Below, piece after piece: positions 35,572 through 43,801 of a stretch of DNA of 64,000 nt (its first letter is position 1; each line of letters opens with the position of its first letter). Under the pieces are notes generated by a model. It saw nothing but the letters and a program-made list of their open reading frames with translations, was not told where the DNA came from and did no database searches. A program made the translations under genes and the position numbers. The DNA comes from DAMCZI01 sp032095175 (GTDB lineage Bacteria > Bacillota > Clostridia > Clostridiales > Caloramatoraceae), in contig DAMCZI010000003.1 in assembly GCA_032095175.1 (NCBI GenBank), positions 1 to 64,000 on the forward strand, read 5' to 3'.

Positions 35572-36179
35572 GAAAGAAAGTTTACCGTTACTTTTTTGGC
35601 TTTTTAGAAACACAGCAAAAATGGCTAAACAGGATGGCGGATAATGGATTCCGTCTTGTACGCACAACTAAGCTTATATATGAATTTGAACCTTGTGATA
35701 AAGGAGAATTCCAATACTGTGTTGAGTTTGTAGGAGAAAAGTCTTATGTGAAAGCAAAGGAATATCGACAATTTCTTGAAGATGCTGGTTATAGGACATT
35801 TACTAAGAACATAAACCTGAATTATTCTATAGGAAAAGCAAAGTGGAGGCCATGGGGTAAAGGAATGGGGCAAATTGCAACATCCCCTGGAAGCTATAAC
35901 AAAGAAATTTTGATATTGGAAAAAGCAAACGATGGTAAACCATTCAAAGTTCATACTACTTTTTATGACCTTGCAGATTATTATAAACCATTGCGAAATG
36001 CCTACCTAAGCGTAGCAATTTTGGGATTTTTACTTTCAGGATGGCAATTCTTTAAAGATAGAGCATCGCTTGCAGGTACAATTGCTTTTGGGATTTTTGG
36101 AATTGCGTTTTTAATACCAACATTGGTATATTCAATGCAGATTTATAAATTGAGGAAAGAAGCAGAAATTCATGAGTAG
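35568..36179 (+). CDS. DUF2812 domain membrane protein
   Basis: The 203-residue protein starts with the DUF2812 domain (FLETQQKWLNRMADNGFRLV, YEFEPCDKGEFQYCVEFV) and ends in two membrane helices (YLSVAILGFLLSGWQF and GTIAFGIFGIAFLIPTLVYS). It is translationally coupled to PadR. Its role is unknown; the pair is thought to act as a regulated envelope response module. Confidence 0.85.
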   Translation: MRKKVYRYFFGFLETQQKWLNRMADNGFRLVRTTKLIYEFEPCDKGEFQYCVEFVGEKSYVKAKEYRQFLEDAGYRTFTKNINLNYSIGKAKWRPWGKGMGQIATSPGSYNKEILILEKANDGKPFKVHTTFYDLADYYKPLRNAYLSVAILGFLLSGWQFFKDRASLAGTIAFGIFGIAFLIPTLVYSMQIYKLRKEAEIHE

Positions 36180-36265
36180 ATTCCTCTGTAAACAGTGAAT
36201 GCTTGTTTTTAGGGTATAGAAGAAAAAATGAAAGTACTATAATGAAGACGAAAATAAAAAAATTC

Positions 36266-36294
36266 TTGACTTGAATAAATTATGGTGATAAACT
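36266..36294 (+). promoter_or_regulatory. promoter of the attenuated ABC importer operon
   Basis: TTGACT (36266-36271) and TAAACT (36289-36294) are separated by 17 bp and lie 32 bp before the leader peptide start codon. Confidence 0.75.
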
Positions 36295-36325
36295 TAGAAC
36301 AATATATTTTTGGAGGGAATTAATT

Positions 36326-36382
36326 ATGAGAAACTTATTAAATGTGACAATACAATTTGTCTTTAGCAGCCAATTTAGATAG
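36326..36382 (+). CDS. leader peptide of the ABC importer attenuator
   Basis: GGAGGG precedes ATG 36326 by 8 bases and an 18-residue peptide MRNLLNVTIQFVFSSQFR ends at TAG 36380. Three Phe codons (36356, 36362, 36374) cluster in its last third. The last codons overlap an RNA segment able to pair with the antiterminator, as expected for ribosome-mediated attenuation. Confidence 0.65.
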   Translation: MRNLLNVTIQFVFSSQFR

Positions 36383-36570
36383 GGTTTGTACCTTTATATT
36401 TAACATAGGTGCAAGCCCAGAAATTCTTTGAATTCAAAGGTTTGCATCTATGTTGGCTGTAATGTATAAGTTTTTCATTAATTATTTATAGAAAGCCACA
36501 TAGATAATCTATGTGGCTTTTACGTTTATATATATTTTAAAAGTCACATGGAGTACCATGTGGCTTTTTT
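36368..36570 (+). promoter_or_regulatory. transcription attenuator with tandem terminators
   Basis: Segment 1 (36368-36380), inside the leader peptide, can pair with segment 2 (36446-36458, ATCTATGTTGGCT) over 11 of 13 positions. Segment 2 can instead pair with segment 3 (36494-36505, AGCCACATAGAT) with one bulged T. Segment 3 pairs with segment 4 (36507-36518) to give a terminator with T4. A nested 16-bp stem (36402-36417 with 36439-36454) also competes for segment 2. A second terminator stands at 36539-36568. Confidence 0.7.
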
Positions 36571-36600
36571 AATACAAAAAATATCGAGAGGAGAATTTTC

Positions 36601-37494
36601 ATGGAAATAGCGGGAGGTATATTAGTTCAAAGTCTTATTTTAGCGATTATGGTGTTGGGGGTGTATATAAGCTATAAAATTTTAGATTTCCCAGACCTAT
36701 CTGCAGATGGTAGTTTTACTTTGGGAGCAGCAGTAACAGTGGTAATGCTAAAGAGAGGGACATCTCCCATTACAGCTATCTTATTTGCTTTATTAGCAGG
36801 ATTAATAGCAGGGTTATTAACAGGGGTGCTTAATGTAAAGCTTAAAATATCAAATTTGCTTTCTGGAATTTTGGTAATGGGAATTTTATATTCACTAAAT
36901 TTAAGAATTATGGGGAAAGCCAATGTTCCTATCTTTGGTAAAGAAAATATATTTAATAATATTAATCCTCTAATAATTGCTTTAGTGTTTGTAATTGTAG
37001 TTAAGGTTTTCATTGATTTATTTTTGAAAACAGGATTGGGATATACATTAAAGGGCGTTGGAGATAATCCTCAGATGATTAAATCACTAGGAATTGAAAT
37101 AGGAAGAATCAAAATATTAGGTCTTATGCTCTCAAATGGGCTTATAGCACTTTCAGGAAGCATGATGGCACAATACCAGGGCTTTTCTGATGTTTCAATG
37201 GGTATTGGTACATTGGTTTTGGGGATAGCATCGATAATAATTGGAACATCCATTATTAAAAAGAAATCATTTATCAAGGAATCAACAACTGTAATAATAG
37301 GTACAATAATTTATCAAATTACAATATATTTTGCTATGAATATAGGACTTACCCCGGTGGATTTAAAGCTGATAACATCCTTGGTTATTATTGTATTCTT
37401 AGCTGTCAGTGGAATAAAAAATGATGAGAATATGAAATGTGGGAGGTGGATTTTAAATGTTAAAAATTCAAAACTTATCAAAAAGCTTTCATAA
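36601..37494 (+). CDS. ABC importer permease, TrpY/LivM-like
   Basis: The 297-residue protein has about 8-9 membrane helices and resembles the permease of the TrpXYZ-type (DUF/PF04392-associated) importers: DFPDLSADGSFTLGAA near the start and GDNPQMIKSLGIEIGRIK in the cytosolic coupling loop. It is the first structural gene behind the attenuator. It overlaps the ATPase gene by 38 bases. The transported molecule is probably an aromatic amino acid or a derivative, judged from family and leader peptide. Confidence 0.8.
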   Translation: MEIAGGILVQSLILAIMVLGVYISYKILDFPDLSADGSFTLGAAVTVVMLKRGTSPITAILFALLAGLIAGLLTGVLNVKLKISNLLSGILVMGILYSLNLRIMGKANVPIFGKENIFNNINPLIIALVFVIVVKVFIDLFLKTGLGYTLKGVGDNPQMIKSLGIEIGRIKILGLMLSNGLIALSGSMMAQYQGFSDVSMGIGTLVLGIASIIIGTSIIKKKSFIKESTTVIIGTIIYQITIYFAMNIGLTPVDLKLITSLVIIVFLAVSGIKNDENMKCGRWILNVKNSKLIKKLS

Positions 37495-38212
37495 TTCCTA
37501 TATAGGTGAAAATAGATTGTTTTCAAACCTTAATCTAAATATTAATAAAGGTGATTTTGTAAGCATAATTGGCAGCAATGGTACAGGTAAGTCAACCCTG
37601 TTAAATATAATTTCAGGAGTACTTAAAGAAACCTCAGGAAGCATTTATCTTCAAGGAAAGGATATAACCAAAATGCCTGAATATAAAAGAACTAAAGTAA
37701 TAAGTAGAGTCTTTCAAAATCCAGCTTTAGGTACATGTCCTTCTATGACGGTAAGAGAAAACTTATCTTTAGCTTTAAATAAAGGTAAGCTACTTAACCT
37801 TAAATACTGTTTAAGATATAAGAGGGACTATCTTGAAAAAATATTAGAGGATATATCTCTGGACTTAAAACAACTGCTAGATGTAGAGGTTAAATATCTT
37901 TCAGGTGGTCAAAGACAAGCCTTATCATTATTAATGGCAAGCATTTGTAAACCCAAGATATTGCTTTTAGATGAACATACAGCTGCTTTAGATCCTAAAA
38001 CATCAAGTGAGGTGATGAAGCTTACAGAGAAAATTGTTAAAGAAAAAAATATTATTACATTAATGGTAACTCACAATTTGAAAGATGCAATACAGTATGG
38101 CAACAGGCTTATTATGCTCCATAAGGGTGAAGTTATCATGGACCTAGATGAGGAGGAAAAGAAAAAAATAACCGTCGAAGACATACTAAAGAAATTTGAA
38201 TATGCAGTATAA
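37457..38212 (+). CDS. ABC importer ATP-binding protein
   Basis: The 251-residue ATPase has Walker A GSNGTGKST, signature YLSGGQRQAL, Walker B ILLLDEHTAALDP (with His where Pro is usual after Asp-Glu) and switch His in MVTHNLKDA. LDEHTAALDP is characteristic of the TrpZ-like ATPases of this importer class. GGGAGG precedes ATG 37457, which lies inside the permease gene. Confidence 0.87.
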   Translation: MLKIQNLSKSFHNSYIGENRLFSNLNLNINKGDFVSIIGSNGTGKSTLLNIISGVLKETSGSIYLQGKDITKMPEYKRTKVISRVFQNPALGTCPSMTVRENLSLALNKGKLLNLKYCLRYKRDYLEKILEDISLDLKQLLDVEVKYLSGGQRQALSLLMASICKPKILLLDEHTAALDPKTSSEVMKLTEKIVKEKNIITLMVTHNLKDAIQYGNRLIMLHKGEVIMDLDEEEKKKITVEDILKKFEYAV

Positions 38213-38226
38213 GAGGAGGAAGTATT

Positions 38227-39183
38227 ATGAAAAAAGCAATTGTTGTAGTATTAATATTAGTTTGCGTTCTAGCAGGTTGTTCAAAAAAAGAGGATAAAAA
38301 AGTGATAAATATAGGTGTAAGCCAAATTGTTGAATATGTTGCTTTAGATCAAAATAGAGAAGGATTTATAAAGGCCCTTGAGGAAAGCGGGTATAAGGAT
38401 GGAGAAAATATAAAGTTAGATTACCAAAATGCTCAGGGAGACATAACTATAGCTCAAACAATAGCTAAGAAATTTTCTTCAGATAAGAAGGATTTAATTT
38501 TTGCAATAGGAACCCCTGCAGCTCAAGGAGCATTTAATGCAACAAAGAAAATACCAATAATGATAAGTGCTGTTACTGATCCAGTAAAAGCGGAATTGGT
38601 TAAAACCATGGAAAAGCCTGAAACTAATGTATCAGGAACGTCAGATTATCTACCTGTTGAAAAGCAGATGGATTTAATAAAGAAACTTGTCCCAAATGCT
38701 AAGAAAATTGGGTTTATATATAATACAAGTGAGGTAAATTCAGAGGTTCAATTAAATGAATTAAAAAAGGTTGCTAAAGGCTATGAGATTATCTCTACAG
38801 GAGTAACAAGTACAAATGAAGTAAACAGTGCCATAGTTAGCCTGGTTAAGGATATAGATGTGCTATATGTACCAACAGATCAATTAGTGGTATCATCGAT
38901 GCCTATAATAGTTAAGAATACATTGGAGGCAAAGGTACCTATAATTGCAGCAGAAAAGGGAAGTGTAGAAGCAGGAGCATTGGCCACTGTAGGAATTAAC
39001 TACTATAAACTAGGCTATGAAACAGGCAAAATGGCAGTTTCAGTATTAAAGGGAGAGGATATTTCTAAAATGCCAATCAAAATATCAGATGAAACTGAAA
39101 TATATATAAATGAAGACAGCTTAAAAATATTAAATATTCAAAAGCCATCAATGGAAAATGTTCAATATATAAAAACAAAATAA
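38227..39183 (+). CDS. ABC importer substrate-binding lipoprotein, TrpX-like
   Basis: The 318-residue protein begins with a lipoprotein signal peptide and lipobox LAGC (Cys19), then a bilobed binding fold of the PF04392 type: INIGVSQIVEYVALDQNREG, FAIGTPAAQGAFNATKKIPI, ISAVTDPVKAELV and VGINYYKLGYETGKMA. It should be tethered outside the membrane and deliver ligand to the permease. In streptococci TrpX of this family serves tryptophan. Stop codon abuts a MITE-like hairpin. Confidence 0.85.
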   Translation: MKKAIVVVLILVCVLAGCSKKEDKKVINIGVSQIVEYVALDQNREGFIKALEESGYKDGENIKLDYQNAQGDITIAQTIAKKFSSDKKDLIFAIGTPAAQGAFNATKKIPIMISAVTDPVKAELVKTMEKPETNVSGTSDYLPVEKQMDLIKKLVPNAKKIGFIYNTSEVNSEVQLNELKKVAKGYEIISTGVTSTNEVNSAIVSLVKDIDVLYVPTDQLVVSSMPIIVKNTLEAKVPIIAAEKGSVEAGALATVGINYYKLGYETGKMAVSVLKGEDISKMPIKISDETEIYINEDSLKILNIQKPSMENVQYIKTK

Positions 39184-39340
39184 GGCACATTAAAAAAATA
39201 AATGAGTCAGATTGCGAAGTAATTTTAATTATTTTCTAGGCACTCAATCACGCGCATACTAACTGTATGTAAGTGATTGAGTAACGACGAAAATAATTAA
39301 AAGGACGAGTAAGATGACTTATTTATTTTTTTAATGTGCC
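39184..39340. mobile_element. 157-bp MITE-like hairpin element
   Basis: The first 26 bases (GGCACATTAAAAAAATAAAT...) and the last 26 (39315-39340) are reverse complements with one G-T difference. Inner segments (TTTTAATTATTTTC/GAAAATAATTAAAA and CACTCAATCAC/GTGATTGAGT) are also complementary, so nearly the whole length folds on itself. TAA on both sides could be a target duplication. It has no gene. Confidence 0.7.
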
Positions 39341-39383
39341 TAACTATATTTTTATCATTTATTTATTGTGATGAAGGCTTATA

Positions 39384-39489
39384 TTTGGTAAAATAGAAGT
39401 GTTCGTTAGGACTATTTTACTCATAGCGGGAACAAAATAATCCCGGTGGTCACAAAAGTGACCATACAGAGTAAAATCTCTTAACCAAA
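39384..39489 (+). ncRNA. structured 5' leader, class not assigned
   Basis: TTTGGT (39384) can close on ACCAAA (39484). Inside are three or four hairpins: GTAAAATAG/CTATTTTAC (39388-39420), CGGG/CCCG (39427-39445), GGTCAC-AAAA-GTGACC (39448-39463) and AGAG/CTCT (39468-39481). A multi-branched RNA of this kind 53 bases before a start codon suggests a riboswitch or protein-binding leader. I could not match it to a known class. Confidence 0.45.
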
Positions 39490-39542
39490 GGTTTAAAGCA
39501 AGGATAGAAGTAATGTATTAAGTACAGAAGGAGGAATAAAAT

Positions 39543-40235
39543 ATGATTTATTCAACAGAAGTTGATAGAATGTGTTGCGTAACTAAAGGAGCAAACCATC
39601 AATCAGCTCCAATACCAGAAGAAGGAAAATGGGTTCGCGCTAAGGAAATAAAGGATGTATCAGGTTTAACACATGGTATAGGTTGGTGTGCTCCACAGCA
39701 GGGTGCTTGCAAACTTACTTTGAATGTTAAGGATGGTATTATAGAAGAAGCTTTAGTTGAAACAATAGGATGTTCAGGAATGACTCATTCAGCAGCTATG
39801 GCATCAGAAATACTTCCAGGAAAAACTATACTTGAAGCATTAAACACAGACTTAGTTTGTGATGCTATAAACACAGCAATGAGAGAATTATTCTTACAAA
39901 TAGTATACGGAAGAACTCAGACAGCTTTCTCAGAAGGTGGACTACCAATAGGAGCAGGTCTTGAGGATTTAGGAAAGGGACTTAGAAGCCAGGTTGGTAC
40001 TATGTATGGAACAAAGGCTAAGGGAACCAGATACCTAGAAATGGCTGAAGGATACGTTACAAACGTAGCTTTAGATGAAAACAATGAAGTAATAGGATAT
40101 AAATTCGTTCACCTTGGAAAAATGATGGAAATGATAGGAAAAGGCATGGATGCTAACGAAGCAAAAGAAAAAGCTACTGGTCAATATGGTAGATTTGATG
40201 AAGCTGCAAAAGTTATTGATCCAAGGCATGAATAA
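39543..40235 (+). CDS. NifU/IscU-like iron-sulfur scaffold protein, GGGtGRT partner
   Basis: The 230-residue protein has an IscU-like core: CKLTLNVKDGIIEEALVETI, GCSGMTHSAAMASEILPGKT and a Cys-rich N-terminus (DRMCCV, WCAPQQGAC). It keeps Cys residues that could hold a transient Fe-S cluster. It is encoded 21 bp before the GGGtGRT protein gene, the usual pairing in anaerobes. ATG 39543 follows GAAGGAGG. The recipient of the cluster is not known. Confidence 0.82.
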   Translation: MIYSTEVDRMCCVTKGANHQSAPIPEEGKWVRAKEIKDVSGLTHGIGWCAPQQGACKLTLNVKDGIIEEALVETIGCSGMTHSAAMASEILPGKTILEALNTDLVCDAINTAMRELFLQIVYGRTQTAFSEGGLPIGAGLEDLGKGLRSQVGTMYGTKAKGTRYLEMAEGYVTNVALDENNEVIGYKFVHLGKMMEMIGKGMDANEAKEKATGQYGRFDEAAKVIDPRHE

Positions 40236-40256
40236 TATATAAGGAGGACGAGTGAA

Positions 40257-41258
40257 ATGGCATTATTTGAGAGTTTTGAAAGAAGAATTAATCAGATAAC
40301 ACCTGTACTTGAAAAGTACGGTATGAAAAATATAGAAGACGCTAAGGCTGTATGTGATGAAAAGGGAATGGATGTTTATAACATCGTTAAATCAACTCAG
40401 CCAATATGCTTTGAGAATGCTTGCTGGGCTTACATATTAGGAGCAGCAATAGCTGTAAAAAAAGGATGTACAAAGGCTGCTGATGCCGCAGAAGCTCTAG
40501 GAGAAGGATTACAAGCTTTCTGTATCCCAGGATCTGTTGCAGATGATAGAAAAGTTGGTATAGGACATGGAAACTTAGCAGCTATGCTTTTAAGAGAAGA
40601 TACTAAATGTTTTGCATTCTTAGCAGGACATGAATCCTTTGCTGCTGCTGAGGGAGCTATAAAAATAGCTGAGAAGGCAAACAGAGTTAGAAAAGAACCA
40701 CTAAGAGTTATATTAAACGGTCTTGGAAAAGATGCTGCTTATGTAATCTCAAGAATAAACGGCTTCACATATGTTGAAACTAAATTTGACTACTACACAG
40801 GAAAATTAGAAGTAATAAGAGAAGTTGCTTTCTCAAAGGGACCAAGAGCTAAGGTTAAATGCTATGGTTCAGATGATGTTAGAGAAGGTGTTGCTATAAT
40901 GCACAAAGAGGGAGTTGATGTATCAATCACTGGTAACTCAACTAACCCAACAAGATTCCAGCACCCAGTTGCAGGAACATACAAGAAAGAATGTATTGAA
41001 CAAGGTAAGAAATACTTCTCAGTTGCATCAGGTGGTGGTACTGGAAGAACTCTTCACCCAGACAACATGGCAGCAGGTCCAGCTTCCTATGGTATGACAG
41101 ATACAATGGGAAGAATGCACTCAGATGCTCAATTTGCAGGTTCATCATCAGTTCCAGCTCACGTTGAAATGATGGGACTTATAGGAATGGGTAACAACCC
41201 AATGGTTGGAGCTTCTGTTGCAGTAGCTGTTGCTGTGGAAGAGGCAATGAATAAGTAA
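40257..41258 (+). CDS. GGGtGRT protein
   Basis: The 333-residue protein carries the family-naming motif SVASGGGTGRTLHPDNMAAG. Other conserved parts are GIGHGNLAAMLLRED, FAFLAGHESFAAAEGAI and the Gly/Ala-rich end GMGNNPMVGASVAVAVAVEEA. The family occurs mainly in anaerobes next to an IscU-like scaffold; the biochemical role is not established. The strong codon bias toward a small set of codons suggests high expression, which would fit the elaborate leader upstream. Confidence 0.9.
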   Translation: MALFESFERRINQITPVLEKYGMKNIEDAKAVCDEKGMDVYNIVKSTQPICFENACWAYILGAAIAVKKGCTKAADAAEALGEGLQAFCIPGSVADDRKVGIGHGNLAAMLLREDTKCFAFLAGHESFAAAEGAIKIAEKANRVRKEPLRVILNGLGKDAAYVISRINGFTYVETKFDYYTGKLEVIREVAFSKGPRAKVKCYGSDDVREGVAIMHKEGVDVSITGNSTNPTRFQHPVAGTYKKECIEQGKKYFSVASGGGTGRTLHPDNMAAGPASYGMTDTMGRMHSDAQFAGSSSVPAHVEMMGLIGMGNNPMVGASVAVAVAVEEAMNK

Positions 41259-41331
41259 TAAAATTATTGTACACTTAAAATAAACATCCCCAAACTCATA
41301 AAAAAGTTCGGGAAAAATAGATAGGGCATAT

Positions 41332-41372
41332 GCCTCGTATTAGATCAGAAATGGCTTGATACGGGGCTTTTT
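41332..41372 (+). terminator. terminator of the Fe-S scaffold/GGGtGRT operon
   Basis: GCCTCGTATTA (41332-41342) pairs with TGATACGGGGC (41357-41367) using three G-U pairs, followed by five T. Confidence 0.8.
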
Positions 41373-41440
41373 AGCGTGCTTATTTTTGGAGGCTTTATTA
41401 TCAGGGAAAAATAGGGATGAAGCGTGAAGTGAGTGGTGGT

Positions 41441-41470
41441 GGGAAGGGAGAGGGAGTGGGGGAGTTGGGG
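41441..41470 (+). other. predicted G-quadruplex motif
   Basis: Five G-runs of at least three (GGG, GGG, GGG, GGGGG, GGGG) are spaced by 2, 3, 3 and 4 bases. This meets the usual G3-N1-7 rule for a quadruplex and stands out in an AT-rich genome. Confidence 0.7.
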
Positions 41471-41691
41471 AGATTTATTCATAGGGAACATAGATAGGGA
41501 AAATTCTTAGGAATTTTCAAAGGGGTAAGGGGTAAGTGCGATTGAGAAAGCAAGTTTAATTTGTATTAATATAAAATTTTAACTCTAATTTAGGATACGT
41601 GTATAATAGAGATAGAACATACGTAAGTAAATTATTTAAAAAGAATTACTATTAGAACCATTATTTTGATATGATAACAGTAGTTATATAA

Positions 41692-41958
41692 GTGGTTGTT
41701 GATGAAGAAATGTTGGAACAATGGATAAAAGAGCCAATAGAAACTGTCCATACATTTCAAGGAGAAGAAACAAATATAGTAATACTATGCTTAGGTGTGG
41801 ATAAGGAGCATGAGGGGGCTGTAAATTGGGCTTCAAAATCTTCTAATATACTAAATGTAGCTGTAACAAGAGCTATAATAATTATAGTGATTGTTGAAGA
41901 TAAAAAATTAATATATAGATATGAAAATTTAATATTACCAAGAGTAATTAATTGTTAA
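41692..41958 (+). pseudogene. superfamily I helicase, C-terminal fragment
   Basis: The 88-residue frame reads IETVHTFQGEETNIVILCLG and VNWASKSSNILNVAVTRAII, which are motifs V and VI of UPF1-like SF1 helicases (AAA_12 region). The ATPase part and the rest are absent, and upstream DNA is not coding. It is the tail of a deleted helicase gene, perhaps once part of the same defence-type locus. Confidence 0.75.
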
Positions 41959-42000
41959 AGTTCAATTAGATTAAACTTAATGATGAATAGATTGTTTTCA

Positions 42001-42040
42001 ATAAGCAGATTTAACTATTATTTAAGTCTGCTTATTTTTT
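42001..42040 (+). terminator. intrinsic terminator after the helicase fragment
   Basis: ATAAGCAGATTTA (42001) pairs with TAAGTCTGCTTAT (42023-42035) with one G-U pair, followed by a T-run. Confidence 0.8.
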
Positions 42041-42176
42041 ATAAGAAATTTCGATTAGATAAACTTTGTATGTCAAATTTTATCTTTTATAATAAAAATA
42101 GAAAAAGTATGTAAATTGATGTAAAATATTAATATGGATGTGAGAATATTCAATATTTAGTGAGGAGTGAGGTAAG

Positions 42177-43715
42177 GTGCTTATTATTCCAGGAACTTTT
42201 GTGTATGACGAAGCCAAAAATGAATATATAGTTGAAGAATTTATTGGTAATGGTGCTTTTGGAAATGTTTATAAAATAAAGAGAGTTAATGACGAAACAA
42301 CGTGGGCATTAAAAACTATAATTTCAAATTTTTCTGATGAACAGAGCTTAATAGCATTTAAAAATGAAATTAACATGGCAATGAAAGTTAATAATTCGCA
42401 AGTTATTAAATACATTTTTGCACATGACGGTTCTATATATCCTGAATTACCACCATATATAATTATGGAGTATGCAAATAATGGTACTTTAAAAGCATTG
42501 ATTGATAAGAGGAGAGCCGATAAAGTACATTTTAATGATGAAGAGTTAAAATCATTATTTTTTCAGTTAATTGCTGGAATGAAGGCTGTAAATCAGGTAT
42601 TGGTACATAGGGATATTAAACCTGATAATATACTGCTTAGTAATTCAGAAATAAAGATAAGTGACTTTGGACTTTCAAAGGTATCGGCAGATAGGACAAG
42701 AACTATTACGTTTAAAGGTATTGGACACTTGAAATATTATGCCCCAGAGGCATGGATGAATGACAAGAATACGACCCAGATGGATATTTATTCTATGGGA
42801 TTAGTATTTTATGAATTAGCAACACTTAAATACCCTTATAAAGTAATGAATGAAGCAGATGTTGAACAATGGAGAAATGCTCATTTATTTAGTGAACCTT
42901 TAAATCCTCATACAGCTAATCCTAATATATCACCTGTTATTACAGGAGTTATAATGAAGATGTTAGAAAAGTCAACAAACAACAGATTTAAAAGCTGGGA
43001 TGAAATAGAAAAGTATTTAGGAAATGATATTGATAATAAATCAGAATTTTCAGGCGTGATAGAAGCTATGCTAAAAAACCGTTTGGCTAAGGATAACAGT
43101 GATAATCAAAAAGAATTAGAGGAGAAGAAGCAAAAAAAGCAGGAAGAAGATTTTTGTAAGCTTATAAATTATCAGTTTAAAAAAGACATACTAAATCCAA
43201 TTGAGCAATTTATTGAGAATTTTAATAAATTATATCCACAAGGAAAGGTTAATGTTGCTTACAGTGATAGGCTATACATGAGTAATAGAATAAAAATTTC
43301 TTTAATATCAGGAAGAAGTATTGAAGTAGTATTAGAACCAATTATTGAACGTAACTTTATTAGAAAAGTTCAACGAAATAGCTTTTTTGGAGAGTTAGCG
43401 ACTGTCATAGAAAATCAAACTCCATATCTAAATAAAAGAAAGGTTGTAGCATGGGGAGGATTATACGTAGATGATAAGAAAGGGTTCAACATTTTATTAT
43501 TAGATAAGGAAGGCGAAATTTATGGTGAGTGGGTAATTCTTGAAAATACTAATAGCGGTCTTTCAAGAAATATGAGACCAGAACCGTTTGCTTTCCAATT
43601 AAATGAATTAGAAAAAGAAATTCAACTTGTAAATGTAATGCACATATATAATTCAAAAATTTTAAATTTTGACATTAACAAGTTTTATGAGTATATATCA
43701 ATGTATAATAATTAA
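42177..43715 (+). CDS. Ser/Thr protein kinase (Hanks type) with C-terminal extension
   Basis: The 512-residue protein has a complete kinase domain at about 10-285: glycine loop GNGAFGNVY, Lys46 (WALK), Glu64, catalytic HRD (144-146) in VHRDIKPDNI, DFG (163-165) and APE (189-191). After a charged coiled linker (about 300-330, EEKKQKKQEED) comes a 170-residue C-terminal domain I do not recognise. No membrane helix or PASTA repeat is present, unlike housekeeping PrkC. GTG 42177 follows GAGG. The SIR2 gene starts 86 bp later. A cytosolic sensor or effector kinase of a defence locus is likely. Confidence 0.85.
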   Translation: MLIIPGTFVYDEAKNEYIVEEFIGNGAFGNVYKIKRVNDETTWALKTIISNFSDEQSLIAFKNEINMAMKVNNSQVIKYIFAHDGSIYPELPPYIIMEYANNGTLKALIDKRRADKVHFNDEELKSLFFQLIAGMKAVNQVLVHRDIKPDNILLSNSEIKISDFGLSKVSADRTRTITFKGIGHLKYYAPEAWMNDKNTTQMDIYSMGLVFYELATLKYPYKVMNEADVEQWRNAHLFSEPLNPHTANPNISPVITGVIMKMLEKSTNNRFKSWDEIEKYLGNDIDNKSEFSGVIEAMLKNRLAKDNSDNQKELEEKKQKKQEEDFCKLINYQFKKDILNPIEQFIENFNKLYPQGKVNVAYSDRLYMSNRIKISLISGRSIEVVLEPIIERNFIRKVQRNSFFGELATVIENQTPYLNKRKVVAWGGLYVDDKKGFNILLLDKEGEIYGEWVILENTNSGLSRNMRPEPFAFQLNELEKEIQLVNVMHIYNSKILNFDINKFYEYISMYNN

Positions 43716-43801
43716 ATTAGGCAACAGTATATAAATTTTCTTTGGATCAATTATCAACTAAATAAGGCGTTAATTATCGAAGTCTTGATAGGAGTGAGTG
43801 T

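Larger units (their letters stand above)
41259..41691 (+). other. left border of the accessory island
   Basis: No gene. It has the terminator at 41332-41372, the G-rich run at 41441-41470, a small hairpin GAAAATTC/GAATTTTC (41499-41518) and then AT-rich DNA. The change from G-run to AT-rich sequence is abrupt. Confidence 0.5.

Noticed and set aside
36296..36600. T-box riboswitch upstream of the ABC importer
   Set aside because: No T-box core sequence (GGTGGxACCGCG-like) is present. The pairing pattern with a leader peptide explains the region better.
41692..41958. Complete small helicase gene
   Set aside because: Only motifs V and VI are present without the ATPase motifs, so it is a fragment of a larger gene.
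42177..43715. Housekeeping PrkC/PknB kinase
   Set aside because: It lacks the membrane helix and PASTA repeats, and its neighbours are not cell-wall or phosphatase genes.
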